This document shows, in pieces, positions 1 through 6,683 of a stretch of DNA of 11,941 nt (its first letter is position 1; each line of letters opens with the position of its first letter). The notes beneath the pieces were generated by a model, which was not told where the DNA came from, did not search any database, and saw only the letters and a program-made list of their open reading frames with translations. Made by a program: the position numbers and the translations under genes. Source of the stretch: an uncultured Collinsella sp. (GTDB lineage Bacteria > Actinomycetota > Coriobacteriia > Coriobacteriales > Coriobacteriaceae); contig UQUL01000053.1 of assembly GCA_900544235.1 (NCBI GenBank), positions 1 to 11,941 of the forward strand. The letters are read 5' to 3'.

Positions 1-275
1 TCCTTGCGCGAGGACTCGCGATACAGCGAGAACTTGCGGCCGATAACCTGAACGACGTCGGCGTGGCAGCGCTCGGCGAGCTCCTCGGCGGCCTCGCGGG
101 CGGAAAGGCTGGAGCCGTCCAGCACGGAGCACTTAACGAGCTCGTGCTTCTCCAGGTAGGCAACCGTCTGCTCGACGGTGCCCTCGTTGACATCGGACTT
201 ACCGATGATGATGGCGGGGTTGAGGTGATGGGCCATGCTGCGAAGCTGCTTGACCTGGGCTCCTGTCAGTGCCAT
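1..275 (-). CDS. yhbY: YhbY-type (CRM domain) RNA-binding protein, 3' end cut by window edge
   Basis: A small protein of the YhbY/CRM-domain family, RNA-binding proteins associated with pre-50S ribosomal subunits. About 91 residues are visible and the family is usually near 97-105, so only a short C-terminal tail is missing. The start MALTGAQVKQLRSMAHHLNP, followed by the IIIGKSDVNEGTV segment, is the classic family opening; the GK loop is the conserved RNA-contact motif. The later VVQVIGRKFSLYRES is the conserved final strand. The ATG at 275 is chosen because it begins exactly at the usual family N-terminus; upstream there is only a weak purine-rich site (GAAAGCGAG). It lies 158 bp downstream of the methyltransferase gene on the same strand and could be co-transcribed with it. 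The leader holds a 10-bp palindrome GGGGCGCCCC (297-306) and a short GCCCC/GGGGC hairpin (302-316), neither followed by a T-run. Family assignment is firm; the exact cellular role is inferred from family. Confidence 0.9.
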   Translation of the reverse strand, partial: MALTGAQVKQLRSMAHHLNPAIIIGKSDVNEGTVEQTVAYLEKHELVKCSVLDGSSLSAREAAEELAERCHADVVQVIGRKFSLYRESSRK

Positions 276-433
276 GGGTTCTCGCTTTCTATGTATGGGG
301 CGCCCCGCAATGGGGCCTTAATCTACGTGAGCTGTCCCACGATAGCGCAGGAACGGCGCGGTGTGGAGCGCGTTTGCCCAGTTCGCAAAGAATGCGGATG
401 CCGCGCGGGAAGACGATGCAAGCTTTAGATGGG

Positions 434-1321
434 CTACGGGCGGGGTACGGAGACCGGCTCCCAGGCGATAAACGCCCATCGGACTTTGCGGATGTGGTCG
501 AGCATGTAGCGTCCCTGCGGAACGCCCTTGGATCCCGGCTCGCCGGCATGGGGGTTCTCGATCATGTGGTGGGCGATATAGTCGCGCAGGCGGTCGGCCT
601 TATCCTCGTTGCCATGCTCGAGCATGCGAGAAAAGTCCGCCACGCCCGCCTCGAGACTATCGAAGGTGTCGCGGCGGGGCGATTCAAAATACGTGACCTG
701 CGGCAGCGCACCCATCTGAATAAGGATGTTAAAGGCATATACAAATCCGTTGCTGCGGGTAACCGAGGCGCCGATAGCGTTCATCAAGTGCAGGTCATAG
801 CGCGGGCTGGAGTTGGCGACCATCGTGACAGCACAACGCCGACGAGCCGTACGATCAAGCTTGGCAAGCGCACCTTTTAGATTGGCCGTCGTAACCGACC
901 GACTGGCAAAGGCAACATCTACCGCTTTCACAACCGGTCCAACCAAATCCCAATCATCATCCCAAGCAAGCTCAAGCGGCGTAATGCGATCCTCGAGCCC
1001 ATAGTACTCAATACCAGCATCAAGCGTGCCCAACATAGCAGGAGAGAAGTCGGCAGCAATCACGGAATGCCCAGCCTGAGCAAGCGGAATAGCAATCGAC
1101 CCAGCCCCACACCCCATATCGAGCACCGACTCACCAGACTCAAGCGCCAACAGCTTTATAAAATCCCGGGCATAAGGGGCAGTCTCAAGCGGCCGAAAAT
1201 GCCGAGCCCGCTTATCCCACTCAAAAGAATCATCAGCCCGCCGCCGATCAGCTTGCAGACGCATCCATTCGCCATTCCAATCAGCAGAAAGAAGCTCAGA
1301 GCGAGCGTCCCCATCAACCAC
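434..1321 (-). CDS. class I SAM-dependent methyltransferase, GTG start
   Basis: A predicted 295-residue class I (Rossmann-fold) methyltransferase. SAM-binding motif I is VLDMGCGAGSIAIPLA at about residues 66-81; the acidic motif II residue is in VIAADFSPAM near residue 91. The N-terminus carries a WDKRARHF segment often found just before the methyltransferase domain in this group. The substrate cannot be read from the sequence; no ring-hydroxylation, rRNA or DNA target domain is recognisable. I chose the GTG at 1321 because a perfect AGGAGG (1329-1334) sits 7 nt upstream; the frame is open to a TTG at 1342, but that would place the ribosome site inside the gene, and a later ATG (about residue 20) has no good site. 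A terminator-like hairpin lies immediately before the Shine-Dalgarno, so expression may be attenuated. The first half of the gene uses mostly GCT, CGG and GAT codons while the second half uses GCC/GCG and CGC, a mosaic pattern. Fold assignment strong, substrate unknown. Confidence 0.85.
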   Translation of the reverse strand: MVDGDARSELLSADWNGEWMRLQADRRRADDSFEWDKRARHFRPLETAPYARDFIKLLALESGESVLDMGCGAGSIAIPLAQAGHSVIAADFSPAMLGTLDAGIEYYGLEDRITPLELAWDDDWDLVGPVVKAVDVAFASRSVTTANLKGALAKLDRTARRRCAVTMVANSSPRYDLHLMNAIGASVTRSNGFVYAFNILIQMGALPQVTYFESPRRDTFDSLEAGVADFSRMLEHGNEDKADRLRDYIAHHMIENPHAGEPGSKGVPQGRYMLDHIRKVRWAFIAWEPVSVPRP

Positions 1322-1340
1322 GGGCCAACCTCCTAGCAAC

Positions 1341-1372
1341 AAAAAAGCGACTCCTCACAAAAGAAGAGCCGC
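1341..1372 (-). terminator. intrinsic terminator-like hairpin in the methyltransferase leader (possible attenuator)
   Basis: On the minus strand GCGGCTCTTC (1372-1363) pairs with GAGGAGTCGC (1356-1347) over 10 bp including two G-U pairs, with a 6-nt loop TTTTGT, followed at once by six T (1346-1341). That is a textbook intrinsic terminator. It ends only 6 nt before the AGGAGG of the methyltransferase gene, so a transcript for that gene must pass through it or start on top of it. It may be an attenuator controlled by the upstream leader, or a terminator for read-through from the DUF711 gene. Confidence 0.7.
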
Positions 1373-1376
1373 AACC

Positions 1377-1405
1377 AGCATATATCAGAAAAAGAACCGT
1401 TCCAA
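1377..1405 (-). promoter_or_regulatory. candidate promoter for the methyltransferase gene
   Basis: On the minus strand TTGGAA (1405-1400) and TATGCT (1382-1377) are separated by 17 bp, each matching four of six consensus bases of a housekeeping -35/-10 pair. Transcription would then begin near 1370, inside the terminator-like hairpin, which is odd. A start further upstream, with the hairpin as an attenuator, is an equally possible reading. Weak evidence only. Confidence 0.25.
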
Positions 1406-1488
1406 CGCTAAACCGCCGCACCAGCCAAGTGGTGCAGGAGCGAAGCAACTGCAACCGGGATAGAACCCAACCGAGGTCCCGTTGTGCG

Positions 1489-1622
1489 GGAGCCCCGGGG
1501 AGGGCAAATATATAAGGTCGATCGCGAGTTCCGCACGAGCCGGAGAGCACTTAATGTGCTCTCCGTGCGAGTCAGGACTGTCCGAGCAGGCGACCTTATA
1601 TATTTGCCCTCCCCGGGGCTCC
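1489..1622. repeat. 134-bp element with 32-bp perfect terminal inverted repeats and nested hairpin
   Basis: Bases 1489-1520 are the exact reverse complement of 1591-1622 (32 of 32). Each arm combines a GC core containing the palindrome CCCCGGGG with an AT core AAATATATAAGG. The 70-nt interior holds a second dyad, CGGAGAGCAC (1541-1550) pairing with GTGCTCTCCG (1556-1565) around a TTAAT loop, extended by CGCA/TGCG (1532-1535 with 1566-1569) across a bulge. There is no open reading frame belonging to it, no T-run after either arm and no obvious target-site duplication in the flanks. It begins 17 bp after the stop codon of the DUF711 gene. It could be a miniature inverted-repeat element, a folded RNA that stabilises or ends the DUF711 transcript, or an invertible segment. 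The repeat is certain; the role is not. Confidence 0.9.
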
Positions 1623-1639
1623 TCGCCAGTCCCCCTCAG

Positions 1640-3004
1640 CTAGTTCTTCAGCGAGTTCAGCGGCGCCGGGAATCGACCACCACGGTGGGCAAGCACGGTG
1701 CCGGCGTTGGGGTTCACCGGCATGATGGGCGCACGGCCGAACAGACCGCCGTACTCGACGCAGTCGCCCACGCCCTTGCCGATGGCGGGGATCACGCGGA
1801 CGGCCGTGGTCTTGTTGTTGATGACGCCGATGGCCATCTCGTCGGCGATGATGCCGGCGATGGTCTCGACCGGGGTGTCGCCGGGGATGGCGATCATGTC
1901 CAGGCCAACGGAGCACACGCAGGTCATGGCCTCGAGCTTCTCGAGCGAAAGCGCGCCGGCCTCGACGGCGGCGATCATACCGGCGTCCTCGGACACGGGG
2001 ATAAAGGCGCCGGAGAGACCGCCCACGCTGGAACTGGCCATGACGCCGCCCTTCTTGACGGCATCGTTGAGCATGGCGAGCGCGCAGGTCGTGCCCGGGC
2101 CGCCGCAGGTGCCCACGCCGATGATCTCGAGGATGCGCGCGACGGAGTCGCCGATGGCAGGCGTGGGAGCCAGCGACAGGTCGACAATGCCCTTCTCGAC
2201 ACCCAGACGATGGGCGGCCTCGCGGCTCATGAGCTCGCCGGCACGGGTGATCTTAAAGGCGGTCTGCTTGATCTTCTCGGCGACTTCCATCATCGATGCG
2301 GAATCGGGCAGCGTTTCCAGGGCTGCGGCCATAACGCCGGGGCCCGAGACGCCTACGTTGATGACGGCGTCGGCCTCGCCGCCGCCGTGGACGGCGCCCG
2401 CCATAAACGGGGAGTCCTCGACCATGTTGGCAAAGCAGACAAATTTGGAAGCGCCGACGGAGTCCTGGTCGGCCGTGAGTTTAGCGGCATCGATGATGGT
2501 CTGGGCGGCCATGAGCACGGCGTCCATGTTGATACCGGCGCGCAGACTGGCGACGTTGACGCTGGAGCAGACGCGGCTCGTGGTGGCGAGCGCCTGGGGG
2601 ATGGACTGGATGACGCGGCGGTCGGCGTCGCCGATGCCCTTCTGGACGAGCGCGGAGAAGCCGCCCAGGTAGTCGATGCCGAGCGTCTCAGCCGCGCGGT
2701 CGAGGGCGTGCGCGATGGGGGTGAGGTCCTCATCCTTGCAGCACGCGGCAATCTGCGCCACCGGGGTGACGGAAACGCGCTTGTTGACGATGGGGATACC
2801 GTACTCGCGCTCGAGGTTCTCGGCGGTCTCGACCAGATGCTCAGCCGTGTGCGTCACGTGGTCGTAGATCTTCGTGCACATGCGGTCGAGGTTCTCGTCA
2901 CCGCAACCCATGAGCGAAACACCCATGGTGATGGTCCTGATGTCGAGGTTCTGCTCCTCAACCATGCCGCGGGTTTCCGCGATTTCTGCGGGCGTAATCG
3001 CCAT
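1640..3004 (-). CDS. DUF711/UPF0210 family protein (PFL-fold family)
   Basis: A 454-residue protein that matches the UPF0210 (DUF711) family in length and pattern: the N-terminal DIRTITMGVSL segment, the central KFVCFANMVEDSPFMAGA and HGGGEADAVINVGVSGPGV stretches (about residues 158-205), the SLAPTPAIGDSVA and GTCGGPGTTCALAMLNDAVK stretches (about 246-277), and the C-terminal EYGGLFGRAPIMPVN. The family is known from structure to resemble the pyruvate formate-lyase barrel but is not established as a glycyl radical enzyme; its biochemical role is unknown. The start at 3004 is preferred to an upstream extension to 3061 because AGGAG (3012-3016) lies 7 nt before it and the family begins near this point. 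In many genomes this gene follows a small ACT-domain (UPF0237) gene; here its upstream neighbour is metH and no ACT gene is seen. The gap to metH is 108 bp and contains a hairpin. Confidence 0.92.
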   Translation of the reverse strand: MAITPAEIAETRGMVEEQNLDIRTITMGVSLMGCGDENLDRMCTKIYDHVTHTAEHLVETAENLEREYGIPIVNKRVSVTPVAQIAACCKDEDLTPIAHALDRAAETLGIDYLGGFSALVQKGIGDADRRVIQSIPQALATTSRVCSSVNVASLRAGINMDAVLMAAQTIIDAAKLTADQDSVGASKFVCFANMVEDSPFMAGAVHGGGEADAVINVGVSGPGVMAAALETLPDSASMMEVAEKIKQTAFKITRAGELMSREAAHRLGVEKGIVDLSLAPTPAIGDSVARILEIIGVGTCGGPGTTCALAMLNDAVKKGGVMASSSVGGLSGAFIPVSEDAGMIAAVEAGALSLEKLEAMTCVCSVGLDMIAIPGDTPVETIAGIIADEMAIGVINNKTTAVRVIPAIGKGVGDCVEYGGLFGRAPIMPVNPNAGTVLAHRGGRFPAPLNSLKN

Positions 3005-3049
3005 CCCTGCACTCCTATCTGCCAAAACGAGCATAGTCTTATCTATTCT

Positions 3050-3087
3050 AACGTGCCGCACGTGCCAAGTGGCGCATGCGGCACGTT
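3050..3087. terminator. hairpin between metH and the DUF711 gene
   Basis: AACGTGCCGCA (3050-3060) pairs perfectly with TGCGGCACGTT (3077-3087), and an inner GTGCC/GGCGC stem (3062-3066 with 3071-3075, one G-U) closes an AAGT loop after a single mismatch. On the plus strand it is followed by TTTT, but on the minus strand, where both flanking genes lie, the next bases are AGAATAG with no U-tract. It starts 26 nt after the metH stop. It may be a weak terminator or an mRNA-protecting hairpin; orientation of function is uncertain. Confidence 0.6.
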
Positions 3088-3112
3088 TTGGTGCTCGGTT
3101 GTTTCCGTTGTG

Positions 3113-5680
3113 TTACTGCCCAAAGACCTCTTCGGCAATACGAGCGCTTTCGGCGGCGTCCTTGGCGTAGTAGTCCGCGCCGATCTGCTTGGCGTATTCG
3201 GGGGTGAGTACGGCGCCGCCCACGATGATCTTGACGCCCGGCACCTCGGAATGAAGCAGCTTGATGGTCTCCTCCATGGCGACGACCGTGGTAGTCATAA
3301 GCGCCGAGAGGCCGACGAGTTTGATATCGCGCTCCTTGACGGTCTTGAGTACCTCCTGCGGATCGACGTCGCGGCCCAGGTCAAAGACGGTGTAGCCGTA
3401 GTTGTCGAGCAGCATTTTGACGATGTTCTTGCCAATATCGTGGATGTCGCCCTTGACGGTGGCCACGCAGATCTTGCCCTTGTCGGCAATCTCGCCGGCG
3501 GGCATCAGGCGTTTGATGGTATCGAAGCCCACGCGCGCGGCCTCGGCCGAGGCCATAAGCTGCGGCAAGAAGAACTTGCCCTGGTCAAAGAGGACTCCGA
3601 CCTCGTCGAGGGCGGGGATAAAGTGATTGTTGATGAGGTCCATGGCGTCGTGGTCTGCCAGCAGACGCTCGGTCTCGGCAGCGATCTCGCCTTTGCGGCC
3701 CGAGACGACCATGCGACGAATCGGGTCGTCGTTGCCGTCGGTGCCGGCGGTGCCGACGGCGGGCACAGCGTCGGTCGATGCGGCCTGAGCTGCTGCCGGG
3801 TTTGCGGCGATCTTGTACGGATCGGTCCAGCCGGCGTAGCGCTCGATGTATCCGGTCGAGCCCTCGTCCTCAACGCTCAACACACGATAGCTGTAGACGG
3901 TATCCATAAAGCGCTTGGAACCTGGGTTCATGATGGGGGCGTCCAGACCTGCGCCGAAGGCGGCGGCCAAAAAGACCGAGCCCAGCAGCGGGCGGGCAGG
4001 CAGGCCAAAGCTGATGTTCGACACGCCGAGTGCGCATTTGACGCCCAGACGCTCCTTGCACAGGGACATGGCGCGCAGGATCTGCTCGGCCTGGCGTTGA
4101 TTGGTCGAGGCGGTCATGACCAGGCAGTCGATGAGGATGCGGTCCGGTCCGATGCCGTAGCGGGCGGCCTCGGCCACGATGCGCTCGGCGATGGCGAAGC
4201 GAGCCTCGGCGGTATCGGGGATGCCGCCTTCGTCGAGCGTAAGGCCGACGACGTTGGTGCCGTAGTGGGCGACCAGCGGAAAGATCTCATCCATGATCTG
4301 CTGCTTGCCATTGACCGAGTTGATAATGGGCTTGCCGGCGTAGCGGCGCACGGCGGCCTCGACGGCTGCGGGGTCGGTGGAGTCGATCTGCAGCGGCAGC
4401 AGCGTGGAGCCCTGGAGCTGTTCGGTCGCCTGCTGGATGATCTTGACCTCGTCGATCTCGGGCAGGCCCACGTTGACGTCCAGAATGTCGGCGCCCTGTT
4501 CCTGCTGGCTGATGCCCTGGCTCACGACGTAGTCCAGGTCGCCGTCGCGCAGGGCCTGCTGCAGGCGCTTTTTGCCGGTGGGGTTGATGCGCTCGCCGAT
4601 GACGGCGAGCTTGTGGCCGTCGCAGGGAAGGTCCACGACCGTTTGGGCGCTCGTGACCGACATGCTGGGCTTGCGGCGGCGCGGACTGGGCGTGTGGTTG
4701 TCGATAAGCGTGCGCAGGGCCGCCATGTGCGCCGGCGTGGTGCCGCAGCAGCCGCCCACGACGCTCACGCCGTCGGCGATCATGCCGGCGACGGCCTCGG
4801 CGTATTCGGGGGCTTGGATATCAAAGACGGTGTTGCCGTCGTCGTCCACGCGGGGCAGCCCTGCGTTGGCCTGCACCATAACGGGCTTGTCGGTAACGGT
4901 GAGCATGCGCGCGGCGAGTCCTCGGAGCTCGGCCGGTCCCTGGCTGCAGTTGATGCCCAAAACGTCGGCGCCGATGGCGTCAAGCGTGATGGCGGCGACC
5001 TCGGGACTCGTTCCCAGGAAGGTGCGACCGTCTTCCTCAAAGGTCATGGTGGCAAAGACGGGCAGGTCGGAGTTCTCGCGGCAGGCGAGGACCGCCGCCT
5101 TGATCTCGGCCAGGTCGGTCATAGTCTCGATAATAAAGAGGTCCACACCCGCGGCGACGCCTGCGCGCACTTCCTCGGCAAAGAGGTCGTAGGCCTCGTC
5201 AAAGCTGAGGGTACCCAAGGGGCGAAGCAGCGCGCCGATGGGACCGATATCGCCGGCGACGTAGTGGGCACCAGCCGCGCGGGCGCAGGCGACAGCGGCG
5301 GCAAAGACATCTGCCACGGTGGCGGCGCCGTCGAGCTTGTGGGCATTGGCGCCAAAGGTGTTGGCGGTGATCACGTCGCAGCCGGCCTCGACATATTGAC
5401 GTTGGATATCAGTGATAACCTGGGGCTCCTCAAAGTTGAGCAGCTCGGGCAGGGCGCCCGCCTTCATGCCGGCGGCCTGCAACATGGTGCCCATGCCGCC
5501 GTCGAACAGCAGGTGCCCCGTGCCCTCGATGGCGGCGCGCAGGCGATCGTCCTTAATGCGCAGATCGTCGATCGTGCGCGTCTTGTACGTGGCACCGTTG
5601 CGACGCGCGGCATCAACGGGTGCCGCCAGCGCGGCGCCGTCCAAATCATGAGTGATAAGTATGTTTGAGCTATTCGCCAT
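3113..5680 (-). CDS. metH: cobalamin-dependent methionine synthase, short form without activation domain
   Basis: 5-methyltetrahydrofolate-homocysteine methyltransferase, 855 residues, cytoplasmic. Order of domains: homocysteine/zinc barrel from FDGGMGTML (about residue 59) to about 330, with zinc ligands in GINCSQG (C245) and VGGCCGTTP (C311, C312); pterin-binding domain from IGERINPTG (about 361) to about 620, with a DILDVNVG motif; an Ala-rich linker (about 624-650); helical cap (about 652-735); and cobalamin domain with the GDIHDIGKN signature, in which H747 is the lower axial ligand. The roughly 330-residue SAM-binding activation domain of E. coli MetH is absent, as in the Thermotoga-type enzyme; the protein at 7916-8707 should supply it. 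Start: ATG at 5680, overlapping the last 11 bases of the DUF4928 gene, with no good Shine-Dalgarno, so translation is probably coupled; an ATG two codons upstream is also possible. About 58 residues precede the barrel motif, a longer lead than usual. Confidence 0.96.
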   Translation of the reverse strand: MANSSNILITHDLDGAALAAPVDAARRNGATYKTRTIDDLRIKDDRLRAAIEGTGHLLFDGGMGTMLQAAGMKAGALPELLNFEEPQVITDIQRQYVEAGCDVITANTFGANAHKLDGAATVADVFAAAVACARAAGAHYVAGDIGPIGALLRPLGTLSFDEAYDLFAEEVRAGVAAGVDLFIIETMTDLAEIKAAVLACRENSDLPVFATMTFEEDGRTFLGTSPEVAAITLDAIGADVLGINCSQGPAELRGLAARMLTVTDKPVMVQANAGLPRVDDDGNTVFDIQAPEYAEAVAGMIADGVSVVGGCCGTTPAHMAALRTLIDNHTPSPRRRKPSMSVTSAQTVVDLPCDGHKLAVIGERINPTGKKRLQQALRDGDLDYVVSQGISQQEQGADILDVNVGLPEIDEVKIIQQATEQLQGSTLLPLQIDSTDPAAVEAAVRRYAGKPIINSVNGKQQIMDEIFPLVAHYGTNVVGLTLDEGGIPDTAEARFAIAERIVAEAARYGIGPDRILIDCLVMTASTNQRQAEQILRAMSLCKERLGVKCALGVSNISFGLPARPLLGSVFLAAAFGAGLDAPIMNPGSKRFMDTVYSYRVLSVEDEGSTGYIERYAGWTDPYKIAANPAAAQAASTDAVPAVGTAGTDGNDDPIRRMVVSGRKGEIAAETERLLADHDAMDLINNHFIPALDEVGVLFDQGKFFLPQLMASAEAARVGFDTIKRLMPAGEIADKGKICVATVKGDIHDIGKNIVKMLLDNYGYTVFDLGRDVDPQEVLKTVKERDIKLVGLSALMTTTVVAMEETIKLLHSEVPGVKIIVGGAVLTPEYAKQIGADYYAKDAAESARIAEEVFGQ

Positions 5681-6683
5681 GTGCATCCATTTCGTCTAGA
5701 GCCCACTGAGGAATTTCTATTTGAAGAGATTTGTCGGGCTCGATATCTTCGATTCGCTTGTTGTAGTGGGCAAGAAGCCGTGCGACATTTAATCGAATTA
5801 GGCCTCGCTTGTAGAACGATAACTCTTCAATATTGATGCCGATAAACGATTCGAGCGCGATAACCTGTACGCGATTGCCGAGTCCCTCACTTTCGAACAG
5901 TCCGTAAGCGAAGGAAACTTTATCGTGGGGGACAACGACGATGGGCCGAATGCCATTTCGAATGTTATCTCGGCATCGATCGGTCAATTTGGCCATTGGC
6001 GATACAGTCACATGAAATGCAGCATCATTGATTTGGAAATCGCCAGAACGGTCTGTCTGCTGGTCGGCGGCGTTTGAGTTGTCCTTTCCGATTTCTATGG
6101 TTGGAAATAACATCTCTAGTTTTGCACCTACCAGGTGCTGTGCGACGGTACCCGTTGGCTTATCGGACCGTAGGCTTGCTTCGGCTAGGATATCATCGAC
6201 AATGACAGAAATTGGTTTTTGAAGATCGATTTCGACTTTGATTCTCTGCCGGTTAAAGAAATCAACCTGGATTCGCTCGACGAAGAAATTGGCGATTGCA
6301 TTCGCAGCTTCAAGACGAGTGTCTTCGCAAGTGTCACTGGGTAGGGCAGAGTTGATAATTGTGGCAAGCTCAAGCGCCATCGGGAGTGTGCCGCGTGAGG
6401 TTCTGCCGCCCTCTGATGCGAAGGCACGCGTTTCCCCATGTCTGGCTAAAACTGTTTTGATGCATGCTCCACTTAGGCCTCGTACTTGGCTCCCCTTGTC
6501 CGATTGCACATAATCGTCGGTGAGCGGAAAACGGTTTTGCAACAGCTCGCTTATGCCTATGCCAACCGCCATGACGTTACGGTTGACGTTGCCTCGCTTG
6601 CTGCGCTTGGATTCGTACCAGAGTTCAATGGCATCCAAGATGTCTTTATCGGGCTCGCTCAAGGAGCAATTGGTCATTTCCAT
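5670..6683 (-). CDS. DUF4928 family protein, putative type II restriction endonuclease
   Basis: A 337-residue protein that I recognise as DUF4928-like, a family typically encoded next to C5-cytosine methyltransferases and presumed to be the cognate restriction enzyme. The C-terminal half holds the recognisable core: AQHLVGAKLEMLFP (about 181-194), RSGDFQINDAAFHVTVSP (about 212-229), a CRDNIRNGIRPIVVVP strand (about 237-252) and ALESFIGINIEEL (about 276-288). The GDF...HVT stretch sits where a PD-(D/E)xK nuclease would have D...ExK, giving D215 and then H224-V-T226, so the lysine is replaced. Start: ATG at 6683 with GGAG 9 nt upstream; ATG at 6677 is an alternative. It overlaps the methyltransferase gene by 38 bp and metH by 11 bp, so all three are probably read from one transcript. 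Its base composition is much lower in GC than flanking metabolic genes (23 G/C in the 60 bases 6181-6240), indicating horizontal acquisition. Nuclease activity is inferred, not shown. Confidence 0.75.
   Translation of the reverse strand: MEMTNCSLSEPDKDILDAIELWYESKRSKRGNVNRNVMAVGIGISELLQNRFPLTDDYVQSDKGSQVRGLSGACIKTVLARHGETRAFASEGGRTSRGTLPMALELATIINSALPSDTCEDTRLEAANAIANFFVERIQVDFFNRQRIKVEIDLQKPISVIVDDILAEASLRSDKPTGTVAQHLVGAKLEMLFPTIEIGKDNSNAADQQTDRSGDFQINDAAFHVTVSPMAKLTDRCRDNIRNGIRPIVVVPHDKVSFAYGLFESEGLGNRVQVIALESFIGINIEELSFYKRGLIRLNVARLLAHYNKRIEDIEPDKSLQIEIPQWALDEMDAHGE

Larger units (their letters stand above)
1322..1639 (-). other. intergenic region between DUF711 gene and methyltransferase gene
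   Basis: No gene is supported in these 318 bases. In minus-strand order they hold the 134-bp inverted-repeat element (1489-1622), a stretch with small hairpins (GCACCA/TGGTGC at 1418-1435; CGGGA/TCCCG at 1456-1481), a candidate promoter, a terminator-like hairpin and then the AGGAGG of the methyltransferase. The part from about 1323 to 1488 is strongly A+C-rich on the plus strand, like the first half of the downstream gene, and differs from the DUF711 gene on the other side of the repeat. Confidence 0.7.

Noticed and set aside
297..316. Palindrome GGGGCGCCCC and GCCCC/GGGGC hairpin before yhbY as a terminator
   Set aside because: No T-run follows on either strand and the stems are short; it could only be a minor leader structure.
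269..880. 203-codon plus-strand frame opposite the methyltransferase gene
   Set aside because: It is antisense to the supported gene and shows no conserved domain.
1314..1550. 78-codon minus-strand frame across the leader of the methyltransferase gene
   Set aside because: It runs through the inverted-repeat arm and the terminator-like hairpin, has no ribosome-binding site and no family resemblance.
1484..5668. Open frame of 1394 codons on the plus strand opposite metH and the DUF711 gene
   Set aside because: It lies antisense to two well-supported conserved genes; its His/Asp/Gly/Val-rich sequence is what GC-biased third positions produce when read backwards, and no known domain is visible.
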